A stretch of 32,809 bases of DNA from Planctomycetota bacterium (lineage in GTDB: Bacteria; Planctomycetota; SZUA-567), in NCBI GenBank assembly GCA_031254915.1, contig JAIRTL010000089.1:1-32809 (forward strand). The letters run 5' to 3'. The position numbers and the translations under genes were made by a program. This document shows positions 1-7,415 of this stretch, piece after piece. The notes under the pieces are model-generated. The model saw only the letters and a list, made by a program, of their open reading frames with translations. It made no database searches and had not been told where the DNA came from. Every line of letters begins with the position of its first letter. The first letter of the stretch is position 1.

Positions 1-1934
1 TCCTCCATGATCTGCAGGAGGATGTTGAAGATGTCGTGGTGCGCCTTTTCCAGTTCATCGAGGAGAAGCACGGAATACGGCCGGCGGCGCACCTTCTCGG
101 TGAGCTGGCCGCCCTCCTCGTATCCGACGTACCCGGGAGGCGCGCCGACGAGGCGGCTCACGGCGTGCTTTTCCATATACTCGGACATGTCGATCTGGAT
201 GAGCGCGTCCTCCTCGCCGAACATGAATTCCGCCAGCGCCCGCGCCAGAAGTGTCTTGCCGACGCCAGTGGGGCCGAGGAAGAGGAAGGTGCCCATCGGC
301 CGGCGCGGATCCTTCAGGCCGGCGCGGCTGCGGCGCACCGCCCGCGCGATCGCCGAGATGGCGTCGTTCTGGCTGATGACCCGCTTATGGAGTTCGTCCT
401 CGATCTGGAGCAGACGTTCCTGTTCCTTCGATTCCAGCCTGGCGAGCGGAATCCCGGTGATCGAGGAGACGACTTCCGTCACCGCGTCCGCGTCGACCAC
501 GCCCTGCTGCTTCTGGGTGCGTTCCCGCCATGCTTCCTTGATCTCCTTGATCCGCGTCTTGAGGGCGTCGGCTTGGTCGCGGAGGCGCGCGGCGCATTCG
601 AAGTCCTGGGCGGTGACCGCCTCCTTCTTCTCACGCTCGAGGTTTTCGATCTCGCGTTCCTTGTCCTTGAGGTCCGGCGGACGGGTAAGCGACGACAGTC
701 GCACCCGCGACCCGGCCTCGTCGATGACGTCGATGGCCTTGTCCGGCAGGAAGCGCCCGGAAATGTAACGTTCCGACAGCTTCACCGCCTCGTCGATGGC
801 CTCGTCCGTGATGCGGACGCGGTGGTGCGCCTCGTAGCGGTCGCGCAGGCCGTGGAGAATGAGAACCGTCTCCTGGGGGCTGGGCGGGTTGACGATGATC
901 GACTGGAAGCGACGCTCGAGCGCCGTGTCCTTCTCGACGTACTTGCGGTATTCGTCCAGGGTGGTCGCGCCGACGCACTGCACTTCGCCGCGCGCCAGGG
1001 CGGGCTTGAGCACGTTCGAGGCGTCGATGGAGCCTTCGGCGCCGCCGGCGCCGACCAGCGTGTGCAGTTCGTCGATGAAGAGAATGACGTTCTTGGCGCG
1101 GCGGACCTCGTTCATGACCGCCTTGATGCGCTCCTCGAACTGGCCTCTGTATTTGGTGCCGGCGACCATCATGGCGAGGTCGAGCACGACGATGCGCTTG
1201 CGGAGAAGGATCTCCGGCACGTTGCCGTTGACGATGTCCTGCGCAAGTCCCTCGACGATGGCGGTTTTGCCGACACCGGCCTCTCCCAGAAGCACCGGAT
1301 TGTTCTTGGTGCGCCGGGAAAGGATCTGGAGAACGCGCTGGATCTCCTTCGACCTGCCGATGACGGGATCAAGGCTGCCCTCGCGGGCGAGTTGGGTCAG
1401 GTCGCGGCCGAAGGAATCCAGGGCCGGGGTGGCGTTTTCCGCCGATTGCGCGGCCGGGTCGCCGGGCTGTCCGCCCTGCTGTTCCTGCGAGACGTCGGCG
1501 CCGAGGAGTTCCATCAGTTCGGCGCGCACGTCCTCGAGCTTGACGCCGAGGTTGAGCAGCACCTGCGCCGCCATGCCGTCCTGCTCGCGAAGGACGCCGA
1601 GGAGGAGGTGTTCGGTGCCGATGTAGTTGTGTTCGAGATTTCTTGCTTCCTCCATAGCGAGCTCGAGCACCTTCTTCGCCTTCGGCGTGAAGGGGAGGCT
1701 CGACGACGCGGAGATCGTTTCGCCCGGCGACGAGACGTACTTCTCCACCTCGAGGCGGATCTTTTCCAGATCGACGGCGAGGTTCTCGAGCACGTTGGCG
1801 GCGACGCCGGACCCTTCCTTCACCAGGCCGAGGAGAATATGTTCGGTGCCGATGAACTCGTGGCCGAGGCGCTCCGCCTCCTGGCGGGCGAGATTGATCA
1901 CCTTGCGCGCGCGGTCGGTGAATTTTTCCAGCAT
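1..1934 (-). CDS. clpC: ATP-dependent Clp protease ATP-binding subunit ClpC (3' end beyond window)
   Basis: HSP100 unfoldase that feeds substrates to ClpP in the cytoplasm. The 644 codons visible start [13 protein letters not shown] and show, in order: two Clp_N repeats (about residues 1-140, with GTEHILLG and GTEHLLLG), the first AAA+ module with Walker A GEAGVGKT (about 217-224) and Walker B LFIDELH, a UVR-type middle segment ([14 protein letters not shown], about 430-450) that separates ClpC from ClpB, and the second AAA+ module with GPTGVGKT (about 553-560) and VLLLDE. Family members are about 820-850 residues, so roughly 180 C-terminal residues lie outside the window. The start chosen is the ATG at 1934. 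A second, out-of-frame ATG at 1939 overlaps it and is better spaced from the GGGAG ribosome-binding site. The gene stands alone downstream of a 438-bp intergenic region. Identification is secure. Confidence 0.95.
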   Translation of the reverse strand, partial: MLEKFTDRARKVINLARQEAERLGHEFIGTEHILLGLVKEGSGVAANVLENLAVDLEKIRLEVEKYVSSPGETISASSSLPFTPKAKKVLELAMEEARNLEHNYIGTEHLLLGVLREQDGMAAQVLLNLGVKLEDVRAELMELLGADVSQEQQGGQPGDPAAQSAENATPALDSFGRDLTQLAREGSLDPVIGRSKEIQRVLQILSRRTKNNPVLLGEAGVGKTAIVEGLAQDIVNGNVPEILLRKRIVVLDLAMMVAGTKYRGQFEERIKAVMNEVRRAKNVILFIDELHTLVGAGGAEGSIDASNVLKPALARGEVQCVGATTLDEYRKYVEKDTALERRFQSIIVNPPSPQETVLILHGLRDRYEAHHRVRITDEAIDEAVKLSERYISGRFLPDKAIDVIDEAGSRVRLSSLTRPPDLKDKEREIENLEREKKEAVTAQDFECAARLRDQADALKTRIKEIKEAWRERTQKQQGVVDADAVTEVVSSITGIPLARLESKEQERLLQIEDELHKRVISQNDAISAIARAVRRSRAGLKDPRRPMGTFLFLGPTGVGKTLLARALAEFMFGEEDALIQIDMSEYMEKHAVSRLVGAPPGYVGYEEGGQLTEKVRRRPYSVLLLDELEKAHHDIFNILLQIME

Positions 1935-2094
1935 AGCATGTTCACTCCCGAAGGGTCGCGCTTCCCGCGGCCCCTTTTTCTGAACAACCGCCCACAGCTT
2001 GAATGCGGTGTGCGCGGAGAAGGCGATAGGACGATATCGGATCATCCCCCCGAAAACAACGACCCATATACAAGTATCGTTTTAAACAAACTTT

Positions 2095-2123
2095 CCCGCG
2101 CATGGCGCTAAGCCTGGCGCGGG
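2095..2123. repeat. Imperfect palindrome upstream of clpC
   Basis: Arms CCCGCGC (2095-2101) and GCGCGGG (2117-2123) are perfectly complementary, with an inner GGC/GCC pair around GCTAA. On the minus strand the hairpin lies about 160 bp before the clpC start and is followed by AAAGTTTGTTTAAAA. It could be an operator, a leader hairpin or a weak terminator; the sequence does not decide. Confidence 0.4.
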
Positions 2124-2183
2124 AGGAACTTCGATGATATGCTTTTCCCTCTTTGCTGTCGATAGACAACTTTGCCCAGATGC

Positions 2184-2309
2184 ATACCGGGCGCGGCCCG
2201 AAATTGTGAACATGGGGATGGGGGTTGCCCTGTTCCACATCTGTGGCCCTTTGCCATTGCCTGGCCGCGCGCTGTTGAGGGAATCACGGCTCCGGACCGT
2301 GAACGGCGT
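2184..2309 (-). repeat. Dispersed intergenic element, copy A
   Basis: One of three copies of a roughly 126-bp element (others at 20925-21050 and 25201-25328). Shared blocks include CCGTTCACGGTCCGGA near one end and TTCACAATTTCGGGC near the other. In this copy the internal GGCCAT/ATGGCC hairpin is reduced to GCCA/TGGC. The far end reads CGGTAT as in copy B, but the near end has ACGCCG instead of ATACCG. Oriented by the CCGTTCACGG end, it runs on the minus strand, and the terminator at 2310-2340 touches that end. Confidence 0.85.
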
Positions 2310-2340
2310 AAAAACGACCCCGGCACGCCGGGGTCGTTTT
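2310..2340 (-). terminator. Rho-independent terminator of flgG (bidirectional)
   Basis: A near-perfect stem, AAAACGACCCCGG / CCGGGGTCGTTTT, with a CACG loop. It has A and T runs on both sides so it can work in both directions. It lies about 30 bp beyond the flgG stop and directly abuts the dispersed element. Confidence 0.85.
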
Positions 2341-2372
2341 TACGCACGCGCGAAGAGAGGCGCCTCGCCTCA

Positions 2373-3188
2373 TCACCTCTTCAGGCTGTTCACGGTCTGG
2401 AGCATTTCGTCCGAGGTGGTGATCGACTTGGAGTTGAACTCGTAGGCGCGCTGCGCGGCGATCATGTTCACCATTTCGGAGATCGCGTCCACGTTCGACT
2501 GTTCGATAAAGCCGCTGCGGATGGCGCCGAAGCCGTCCTGGTTCGGGTTGCCCTGTTGCGCCTCGCCGGATGAGGGGGTCTCGGCCCAGCGGTTGTTGCC
2601 CAGCGGTTCGAGGCCGGCCGGGTTGATGAACGAAAAGAGTTGCACCTGGCCGATTTCCGCCGGAGCCTGGCCGGGAAGGGTCTGGGAGATTATTCCCTCG
2701 GGGGTGATCTGGACCTGGGTCGCGGTCGGGTCGAGGTTCCCCGGATTGGGACTGAGGTAATAGCCGTCGGGCGTCACCAGCCTGCCGTCGTCGTCGATGT
2801 TGAAGCTGCCGTCGCGGGTATAGGCGAAGTTGCCGCCGCCGAGGTCGATCTGGAAGAAGTTGTTGACCTGATTGGCGCGGGATTCGTCGATCATCATATC
2901 GTAACGCCCGCCCGTTTCCACGGCGGGACCGACCGTCATCACCGGCGTCGTGCCGGCGACCCGGACGCCGAGGCCGACCTGCACGCCGACGGGCAGGTTT
3001 ACCGCGCCGTCGGTGCCGCCCTGCATGCCGCTGGCGCGCATCGTCTGGTACATGAGATCCTGGAAGTTGACTATCTTCTTCTTGTAACCGTTTGTATTGA
3101 CGTTGGTGAGGTCGTGGGCGATCGCGTCGATGTGGAACTGCATCGCCTTCATGCCTGTGGCGCCGCTCCAGAGCGAACGAATCATCAT
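2373..3188 (-). CDS. flgG: Flagellar basal-body distal rod protein FlgG
   Basis: Structural protein of the distal rod crossing the periplasm. The 271-residue length is close to the usual 260. It opens with the SLWSGATGM-type N-terminus and the NVNTNGYKK rod motif, has the central FAYTRDGSF block, and ends with the FlgG signature SNVDAISEMVNMIAAQRAYEFNSKSI. The start is the first of two tandem ATGs, about 8 nt after AAGGAG. Just before the NFFQIDL strand the usual short turn is replaced by a somewhat longer segment (GGRYDMMIDESRANQVN), a modest local divergence. It follows flgF by 57 bp in the same operon. The N- and C-terminal motifs make FlgG clear. Confidence 0.95.
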   Translation of the reverse strand: MMIRSLWSGATGMKAMQFHIDAIAHDLTNVNTNGYKKKIVNFQDLMYQTMRASGMQGGTDGAVNLPVGVQVGLGVRVAGTTPVMTVGPAVETGGRYDMMIDESRANQVNNFFQIDLGGGNFAYTRDGSFNIDDDGRLVTPDGYYLSPNPGNLDPTATQVQITPEGIISQTLPGQAPAEIGQVQLFSFINPAGLEPLGNNRWAETPSSGEAQQGNPNQDGFGAIRSGFIEQSNVDAISEMVNMIAAQRAYEFNSKSITTSDEMLQTVNSLKR

Positions 3189-3245
3189 GGCGGAGTCTCC
3201 TTTTATCCCGGTTCGCCGGGCGAGTTCATGTAATTTCGCCGAGCG

Positions 3246-4052
3246 TTATCCCTGGCTGCGCGCACCGACGCGGCGCACCGTCTGGCCGAGCGTTTCATCC
3301 TGAATCGTGAGGAAGCGCATGTTGGCGTCGTAGATTCGCGCCGCCTCGATCATGTTCGTCATCTCCTCGATCGGGCTGGTGCCGGACTCTTCGAGATTGC
3401 CGCTCATGAAGCCGTTCTGCCATTGCTCCATCTGCGCGCCTTCCGCCAGGAAGCGCGAGTCGCCGACCTTTTTCATCTGTCTATAGTCGGCGGTGCGCCA
3501 GAGGGCGATCTGGCCGGCCTCGATCGTCCCCTCGCCCGCGACCTGGTAGAGTATCCTGCCTTCCGAGTCGATGTGGACGCTGGCGCTTTCGGGCGGATCG
3601 AGGACGATCGTTGCGCCGTTGACGTCGAGGACGCGGTCGCCGGTCACCGTCCGGAGCACCCCGTTCTGGTCGGGAACGAAATGCCCGTCACGGCTGTAGT
3701 AGACTGTACCGTCCGTGTCGTCGGGCTGGATGGCGAAGAAACCGAACGTTTCGGAACCGGGTTCGTCGCGGATGGCGACGTCGAAAGGGTTGTTGGTGAA
3801 TTGCATCGGACCGGGGCTGAGATTGGCGACTGTGGTGGAGTTCCACACGCCGCCGCCCGTGTTCATGAGGATCTTGTCCCAAAGCAGCCGGCGCTCCGGA
3901 TGCCATGCGTTTTCAGTCGGAAGCGCCTCGAACACCGACCAGTCCGGCTTGAAGCCGTGCGTGTTCGCGTTGGCGAGGTTGTTCGCGATCGTCGCGTGCC
4001 GGCCGGTTTGCACCAACGCCCCCATTGTGGATAAATACATTCCGTTGATCAT
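3246..4052 (-). CDS. flgF: Flagellar basal-body rod protein FlgF
   Basis: Proximal rod component, 268 residues. The N-terminal rod motif reads IANNLANANTHGFK. The central domain contains NNPFDVAI and VYYSRDGHF, and the C-terminus reads NLEESGTSPIEEMTNMIEAARIYDANMR. The IEEMTNMI...Y(D/E)ANMR ending and shorter central domain fit FlgF better than FlgG. The ATG at 4052 follows AAGGGGATGATGATCGC. The gene is the first of the flgF-flgG pair, and a sigma-54-like site lies about 50 bp upstream. Other flagellar genes are not in the window. Confidence 0.9.
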   Translation of the reverse strand: MINGMYLSTMGALVQTGRHATIANNLANANTHGFKPDWSVFEALPTENAWHPERRLLWDKILMNTGGGVWNSTTVANLSPGPMQFTNNPFDVAIRDEPGSETFGFFAIQPDDTDGTVYYSRDGHFVPDQNGVLRTVTGDRVLDVNGATIVLDPPESASVHIDSEGRILYQVAGEGTIEAGQIALWRTADYRQMKKVGDSRFLAEGAQMEQWQNGFMSGNLEESGTSPIEEMTNMIEAARIYDANMRFLTIQDETLGQTVRRVGARSQG

Positions 4053-4346
4053 GCGATCATCATCCCCTTATGGCAAACCATATCCACAAACAATGGAGAA
4101 AACAATCGGAATGCCAGTTTTATAAGAAAGGCGATTAAATATATAACGCCTTTTTAGGCAAGGAGAAAAAATACGGCGCGAGACGATTGGCGCTGTCTCC
4201 CGCCAAGGCAAGAACGGAAAATTATGCCGCCGGATCGTTTTTCCATCGATTTATTGAAAGAAGGGACCCTGATCCGGCAAGAAGGGTGAGGAAGGGCGGC
4301 GGAGCCCATTTTCGCGGTTCCGGACGGTATGGCAGGGGGAGGAATC
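4053..4346. other. Divergent intergenic region, flgF / small zinc protein
   Basis: This 294-bp AT-richer gap separates flgF (minus) from the plus-strand small protein. It contains the sigma-54-like site (4101-4116) and a hairpin with arms AAAGGCG (4127-4133) and CGCCTTT (4147-4153). The hairpin runs into further Ts on the plus strand. No convincing reading frame is seen in it. Confidence 0.5.
4101..4116 (-). promoter_or_regulatory. Candidate sigma-54 promoter of flgFG
   Basis: The minus strand reads TGGCAT-N5-TTGTT. This has the invariant GG of the -24 element and the correct spacing to a TTG at -12, but GT instead of the usual GC. It would start transcription near 4088, leaving a leader of about 35 nt before flgF. 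Sigma-54 control of rod and hook genes is common in bacteria, which supports the assignment, but one position departs from consensus. Confidence 0.4.
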
Positions 4347-4538
4347 ATGATTGTACAATGTTCGCAATGCAAGCGGATCAGGGTCGACGGCGTGTTCCGG
4401 CTGCCTTGGCCAGGGGAACTGGACGGCGAGATTTGCGAAGTTTTTTGTTCGCGTTGCGCGCGCGAGCTGCTGGCCCGGATTCAGGCCGGCGAATTCGCGC
4501 ATGCCGGCTACGAACACCGCAAGGCCGCGAATTCCTGA
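4347..4538 (+). CDS. Small zinc-ribbon-like protein, 63 residues
   Basis: I do not recognise a named family. The protein begins MIVQCSQCKRIRVDG and has paired CxxC knuckles (Cys5/Cys8 and Cys34/Cys37) plus Cys30, the layout of a small zinc-ribbon domain. The Cys-x-x-Cys-K-x-I-R-x-(D)-G start resembles short zinc motifs found at the ends of bacterial signalling regulators. The ATG at 4347 is chosen because GGGAGGAATC places the ribosome-binding site 4-5 nt upstream; an in-frame ATG at 4329 has no such site. It is a single gene followed by a strong hairpin. Role unknown. Confidence 0.65.
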   Translation: MIVQCSQCKRIRVDGVFRLPWPGELDGEICEVFCSRCARELLARIQAGEFAHAGYEHRKAANS

Positions 4539-4580
4539 CGACGGAACCGCGAGCTGGGAATATTGACGCCTGCATGACAA

Positions 4581-4615
4581 ACAACGGGGAGCCCCGCGCC
4601 GAGGCTCCCCGTTGT
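4581..4615 (+). terminator. Terminator hairpin after the zinc-ribbon gene
   Basis: A 13-bp perfect stem, ACAACGGGGAGCC / GGCTCCCCGTTGT, with a 9-nt loop, about 40 bp beyond the stop codon. The following tract (CTATTG) is poor in T, so termination may be incomplete. Confidence 0.65.
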
Positions 4616-4721
4616 CTATTGCACTTAACGCTTGCCAACCTCCGGGCCGCATGTACAATTCGGTCAAGGTTGGTTTTTTGCACGAGCGGTATGTCGAGGC
4701 GCTGAAAGGGACGTCTTCGCC

Positions 4722-4925
4722 ATGAGCGGTCTTTTCACCTGGATAAGCGTGACTCTGGGAATGCTTTTCGCCGCGTTCCTCTGGTTCGCCTACCTCGTGA
4801 GGATAGTGTTCAACGACGAAATCGTTCAGGAAAAGCGCCGGCGGCGCATGCGCGCGCGCGAGCTCGAACGGCGCCGCATCGAGGACGCGGCGCGTAAAAA
4901 GCGGCTCGATCGCGGCAAGGTGTGA
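4722..4925 (+). CDS. Small single-span membrane protein, 67 residues
   Basis: Not a family I recognise. From the ATG at 4722 (MSGLFTWISVTLGMLF) it has one hydrophobic span of about 25 residues. A highly basic, probably helical tail follows, rich in Arg and Glu (KRRRRMRARELERRR). The expected topology is a short N-terminus, one membrane helix and a cytoplasmic basic helix. A weak AAAGGG lies about 12 nt upstream of the start. The frame is open further upstream to 4632, but that extension has no initiation signal. It precedes the nnrD-like gene by 65 bp and may be cotranscribed with it. Confidence 0.55.
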   Translation: MSGLFTWISVTLGMLFAAFLWFAYLVRIVFNDEIVQEKRRRRMRARELERRRIEDAARKKRLDRGKV

Positions 4926-4990
4926 CCGCGGGCATGCGCCAATGGGCGGCGACGGCCCCGGCGGCATGGCATTGTTAAGCGAGGTGTTAC

Positions 4991-5881
4991 ATGACGGGTG
5001 AAGCAAACACGAATCAGCCTCCGCGTTTGCCGACGCGGGGCTCCGACGCGCACAAGGGCCAGTGCGGACGAATCCTTGTCGTCGCCGGATCGGTCGGAAT
5101 GACCGGCGCCGGCTGCATGGCGGCGAAAAGCGCCATGCGCTCCGGCGCGGGCGTCGTGCTCTGGGCGTTGCCCAAATCGCTCAACATCGTCGCGGAGGCG
5201 CTGTCGCTCGAGGTCATGACCCTGCCCCTCCCCGAGACCCCTTCCGGCGCGCCCTGCATGGAAGCGCGGGAAATTCTCGTCGAAGCCGCGAGAGAGACGG
5301 ACTGCGTCATCCTCGGCCCCGGACTCCCTGTCGCTGGCGAGACGGGGGAACTGATGCGGCTGCTCATTCCGGAAATCTTCCCGCCGCTGGTTCTGGACGG
5401 CGGCGCGCTGTCCGCCATCGGCGACGACGTCATGATCATCCGCAAGCGCCAGGCGCCGACCATCATCACCCCCCATCCCGGCGAAATGGCTCGCCTCACC
5501 GGGAAAACCGCGAAGCAAGTGCAGGAAAAGCGTCTGGACTTCGCGGTGAAATACGCGAAATTCTCCGGCGCCGTGGTGGCGCTCAAGGGCGCGCGCACGC
5601 TTGTCGCCGATCCCTCCGGCAGGACGTTCGAGAACGACGCCGGCAACCCCGGCATGGCGACGGCCGGCTCCGGCGACGTGCTCTGCGGAGTGATCGCCGC
5701 GCTCGTGGGGCAGGGGATGACGCCTGTCGACGCCGCGAGGCTGGGCGTGCGGCTCCACGGTCTCGCCGGCGACCTCGCCCGCGACGACAAGGGCGTGCAC
5801 GGGCTTATCGCCTCCGACATGATCGACCGGCTTCCCGACGCTTTCCGTCTCCATGCCGCCCAGACCGGGGATGGGGCATGA
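4991..5881 (+). CDS. nnrD: ADP-dependent NAD(P)H-hydrate dehydratase
   Basis: Repair enzyme (YjeF C-terminal / carbohydrate-kinase-like fold) that dehydrates the S-form of damaged NAD(P)H hydrate using ADP. The 296 residues contain the glycine-rich GRILVVAGSVGMTGAGCMAA, the VILGPGL strand, TIITPHPGEMARLTG, VVALKGARTLV and the NPGMATAGSGDVLCGVIAAL anion-hole/catalytic loop with its Asp. The usual fused NnrE epimerase half is absent: the protein begins only about 25 residues before the dehydratase core. The start follows GAGGTG by 4 nt. Its stop overlaps the start of the next gene (ATGA at 5878), so the two are translationally coupled. Confidence 0.92.
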   Translation: MTGEANTNQPPRLPTRGSDAHKGQCGRILVVAGSVGMTGAGCMAAKSAMRSGAGVVLWALPKSLNIVAEALSLEVMTLPLPETPSGAPCMEAREILVEAARETDCVILGPGLPVAGETGELMRLLIPEIFPPLVLDGGALSAIGDDVMIIRKRQAPTIITPHPGEMARLTGKTAKQVQEKRLDFAVKYAKFSGAVVALKGARTLVADPSGRTFENDAGNPGMATAGSGDVLCGVIAALVGQGMTPVDAARLGVRLHGLAGDLARDDKGVHGLIASDMIDRLPDAFRLHAAQTGDGA

Positions 5882-6876
5882 TCGTCGAATTGCGCCATCC
5901 GGACCAGGGGCCTGCCCCCGACGCCGTCATGGCGGAATGGTTGGCGGCCGAGGGCGACCGGATCCGCGCCGATCAGGACCTGTATCGCTACGAGGTCGAC
6001 AAGGCGGTCGTCACCGCCAAGGCCGGCGCCGCGGGCTGGTTGCGCCGCATCATCGTCCGGCCCGGCGATCGTTTCGCGGGCGACGCCGTCGTCGCGCTCC
6101 TCAGTGAAAGCCTGAAGGACCCGCTTCCCGCCGTTCGCGCCGATATATCGAGCGAAGGCGAACGCGATGTCGACCGATTCGACTGGTCGGAAGTCGACGC
6201 GCATGACGCCGATCCGGAGCCGCTCGGGGTCATGCGCGCCGCGATCGCCAGGCGCATGGCGATGTCGAAACGGCACATCCCCTGTTTTTACCTTACCTCG
6301 GTCGTCGACATGACGGCCTGCATCGAACTGCGCCGGACGCTCAAAAGCGAGGGGAAAAAAGCCACCTTCAACGACATGGTCATCCGCGCCTCGGCGTTGG
6401 CGCTCCAGAGGAATCCCCGTGTCGCCGGCGTGTTCTATCGGGGAGGTTTTCTGCCGAGGAAAACGGTCAGCATCGGCTTCGCTGCCGTGCTTCCGGACGA
6501 CGGACTCGTCGTGCCGGTCGTGAAGGACGCGGACCGGAAGACGCTCGTCGAGGTGGCGGAGGAAACGCGGGCGCTGGCGGCGAAGGCGCGGCGCGGGGAC
6601 CTGTGTCCCGGGGATTGCTCGGGCGGCGTGTTCAGCGTGTCGTATCTTGGATCGTGCGAGGTGGACGAATTCGTCGCGATCGTGAACCCGGGCGAGGCGG
6701 CCATCCTCGCCGTCGGCAAGGTTCGGGAACGTCCGGCCGTGATCGAGGGCGAGGTGGGGATACGGCCGCTTATGAAGATCACCCTCTCTTCGGACCACCG
6801 CACGATCGACGGCGCCCTCGCCGCCCGCTTCGCCGGCGACGTCAAGGCGTTCCTCGAACGGCCGGTGGAGCTATAG
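5878..6876 (+). CDS. Short 2-oxoacid dehydrogenase E2-like acyltransferase
   Basis: Resembles the dihydrolipoyl acyltransferase (E2) core of 2-oxoacid dehydrogenases. The 332 residues start with a lipoyl domain (about 1-80, acceptor Lys42 in YEVDKAVVT). After a linker of about 35 residues comes the catalytic domain, ending in DHRTIDG with catalytic His307 and Asp311. The usual peripheral-subunit-binding domain that docks E1 or E3 is missing: the linker is acidic and carries no such motif. E2 proteins are normally 400-600 residues. No E1 or E3 gene is nearby. It overlaps nnrD by 4 nt. The substrate cannot be told from sequence. Confidence 0.85.
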   Translation: MIVELRHPDQGPAPDAVMAEWLAAEGDRIRADQDLYRYEVDKAVVTAKAGAAGWLRRIIVRPGDRFAGDAVVALLSESLKDPLPAVRADISSEGERDVDRFDWSEVDAHDADPEPLGVMRAAIARRMAMSKRHIPCFYLTSVVDMTACIELRRTLKSEGKKATFNDMVIRASALALQRNPRVAGVFYRGGFLPRKTVSIGFAAVLPDDGLVVPVVKDADRKTLVEVAEETRALAAKARRGDLCPGDCSGGVFSVSYLGSCEVDEFVAIVNPGEAAILAVGKVRERPAVIEGEVGIRPLMKITLSSDHRTIDGALAARFAGDVKAFLERPVEL

Positions 6877-6887
6877 CGGATCCGCGG

Positions 6888-7415
6888 CTACCTGCCGACG
6901 TTGTCGTAGCGTAAATCCATCCCGGGGACGAACCAGTCGGATTTCCGCAGGCAATCGACCTTGAACACCGCCATTTCATTCGTGCCTGAATGGTAGAGCA
7001 CCTTCCGTCCCATGCCTCCGCCCACATCCTCCGAGATCACGGGAATCTGCAGCTTTTTCAGCACATGCCGGGCCAGGTCGACGTTTTTGAGGCCAAGATC
7101 CTGGTCGTTCACGACCTGGCATTCCGACCCGCCGACGATCTGCGCGACGATTTTTTCCCTGCTCGCGCCCATTCCGAGAAGCATTTTGTATAGCGCCCTG
7201 ATGCCGATGTTCCCGTACTGCGGGGTCCTGTCCTTCGGACGCTCGGCGCGGGGGAAGGCGAACTGGTTGATGCCGCCGAAGCGTTGGTCGATGTCGAAAA
7301 AGGTCACGGCGACGCAATTGCCCAGGACGGTACGGATGATGGTTGCCTCGTGGTTGGCCATGACGTAACCGGGTTTGAGGAAGAATTGGGTCGGCAGATA
7401 CTCGGTTCCTCGCAT
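6888..7415 (-). CDS. cheD: CheD-family chemoreceptor glutamine deamidase, catalytic His replaced
   Basis: CheD deamidates glutamines on chemoreceptors and, in many bacteria, binds CheC. The 175-residue protein has the family core: TVLGNCVAV with nucleophile Cys34 and upstream Thr29, GGINQFAFP, the YGNIGIRALYKMLLGMGA helix, and VVNDQDLGLKN. The catalytic His in GG(I/M)NHF is Gln51 (codon CAG) here, spaced 17 residues from the Cys as the His is in Thermotoga CheD. The start at 7415 follows AAGGGGC by about 6 nt; the longer frame upstream has no site. It converges on the acyltransferase gene with 11 bp between. No other chemotaxis gene is in the window. Confidence 0.9.
   Translation of the reverse strand: MRGTEYLPTQFFLKPGYVMANHEATIIRTVLGNCVAVTFFDIDQRFGGINQFAFPRAERPKDRTPQYGNIGIRALYKMLLGMGASREKIVAQIVGGSECQVVNDQDLGLKNVDLARHVLKKLQIPVISEDVGGGMGRKVLYHSGTNEMAVFKVDCLRKSDWFVPGMDLRYDNVGR

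Larger units (their letters stand above)
1935..2372. other. Intergenic region between flgG 3' end and clpC
   Basis: This 438-bp gap holds the bidirectional terminator at 2310-2340, copy A of the dispersed repeat (2184-2309), an imperfect palindrome at 2095-2123 and an AT-richer stretch around 2064-2090 that probably carries the clpC promoter. No CIRCE operator (TTAGCACTC...GAGTGCTAA) or CtsR heptad repeat was seen. Open frames here have no supporting protein features. Confidence 0.6.

Noticed and set aside
36-2111. Long plus-strand open frame of about 690 codons opposite clpC
   Set aside because: It is the antisense of a clear clpC reading frame in GC-rich DNA, has no ribosome-binding site, and its translation is Arg/Ala/Asp/Val-rich without domain features.
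2095-2123. CIRCE or CtsR heat-shock operator for clpC
   Set aside because: The palindrome's arms and spacing do not match TTAGCACTC-N9-GAGTGCTAA or the CtsR heptad repeat.
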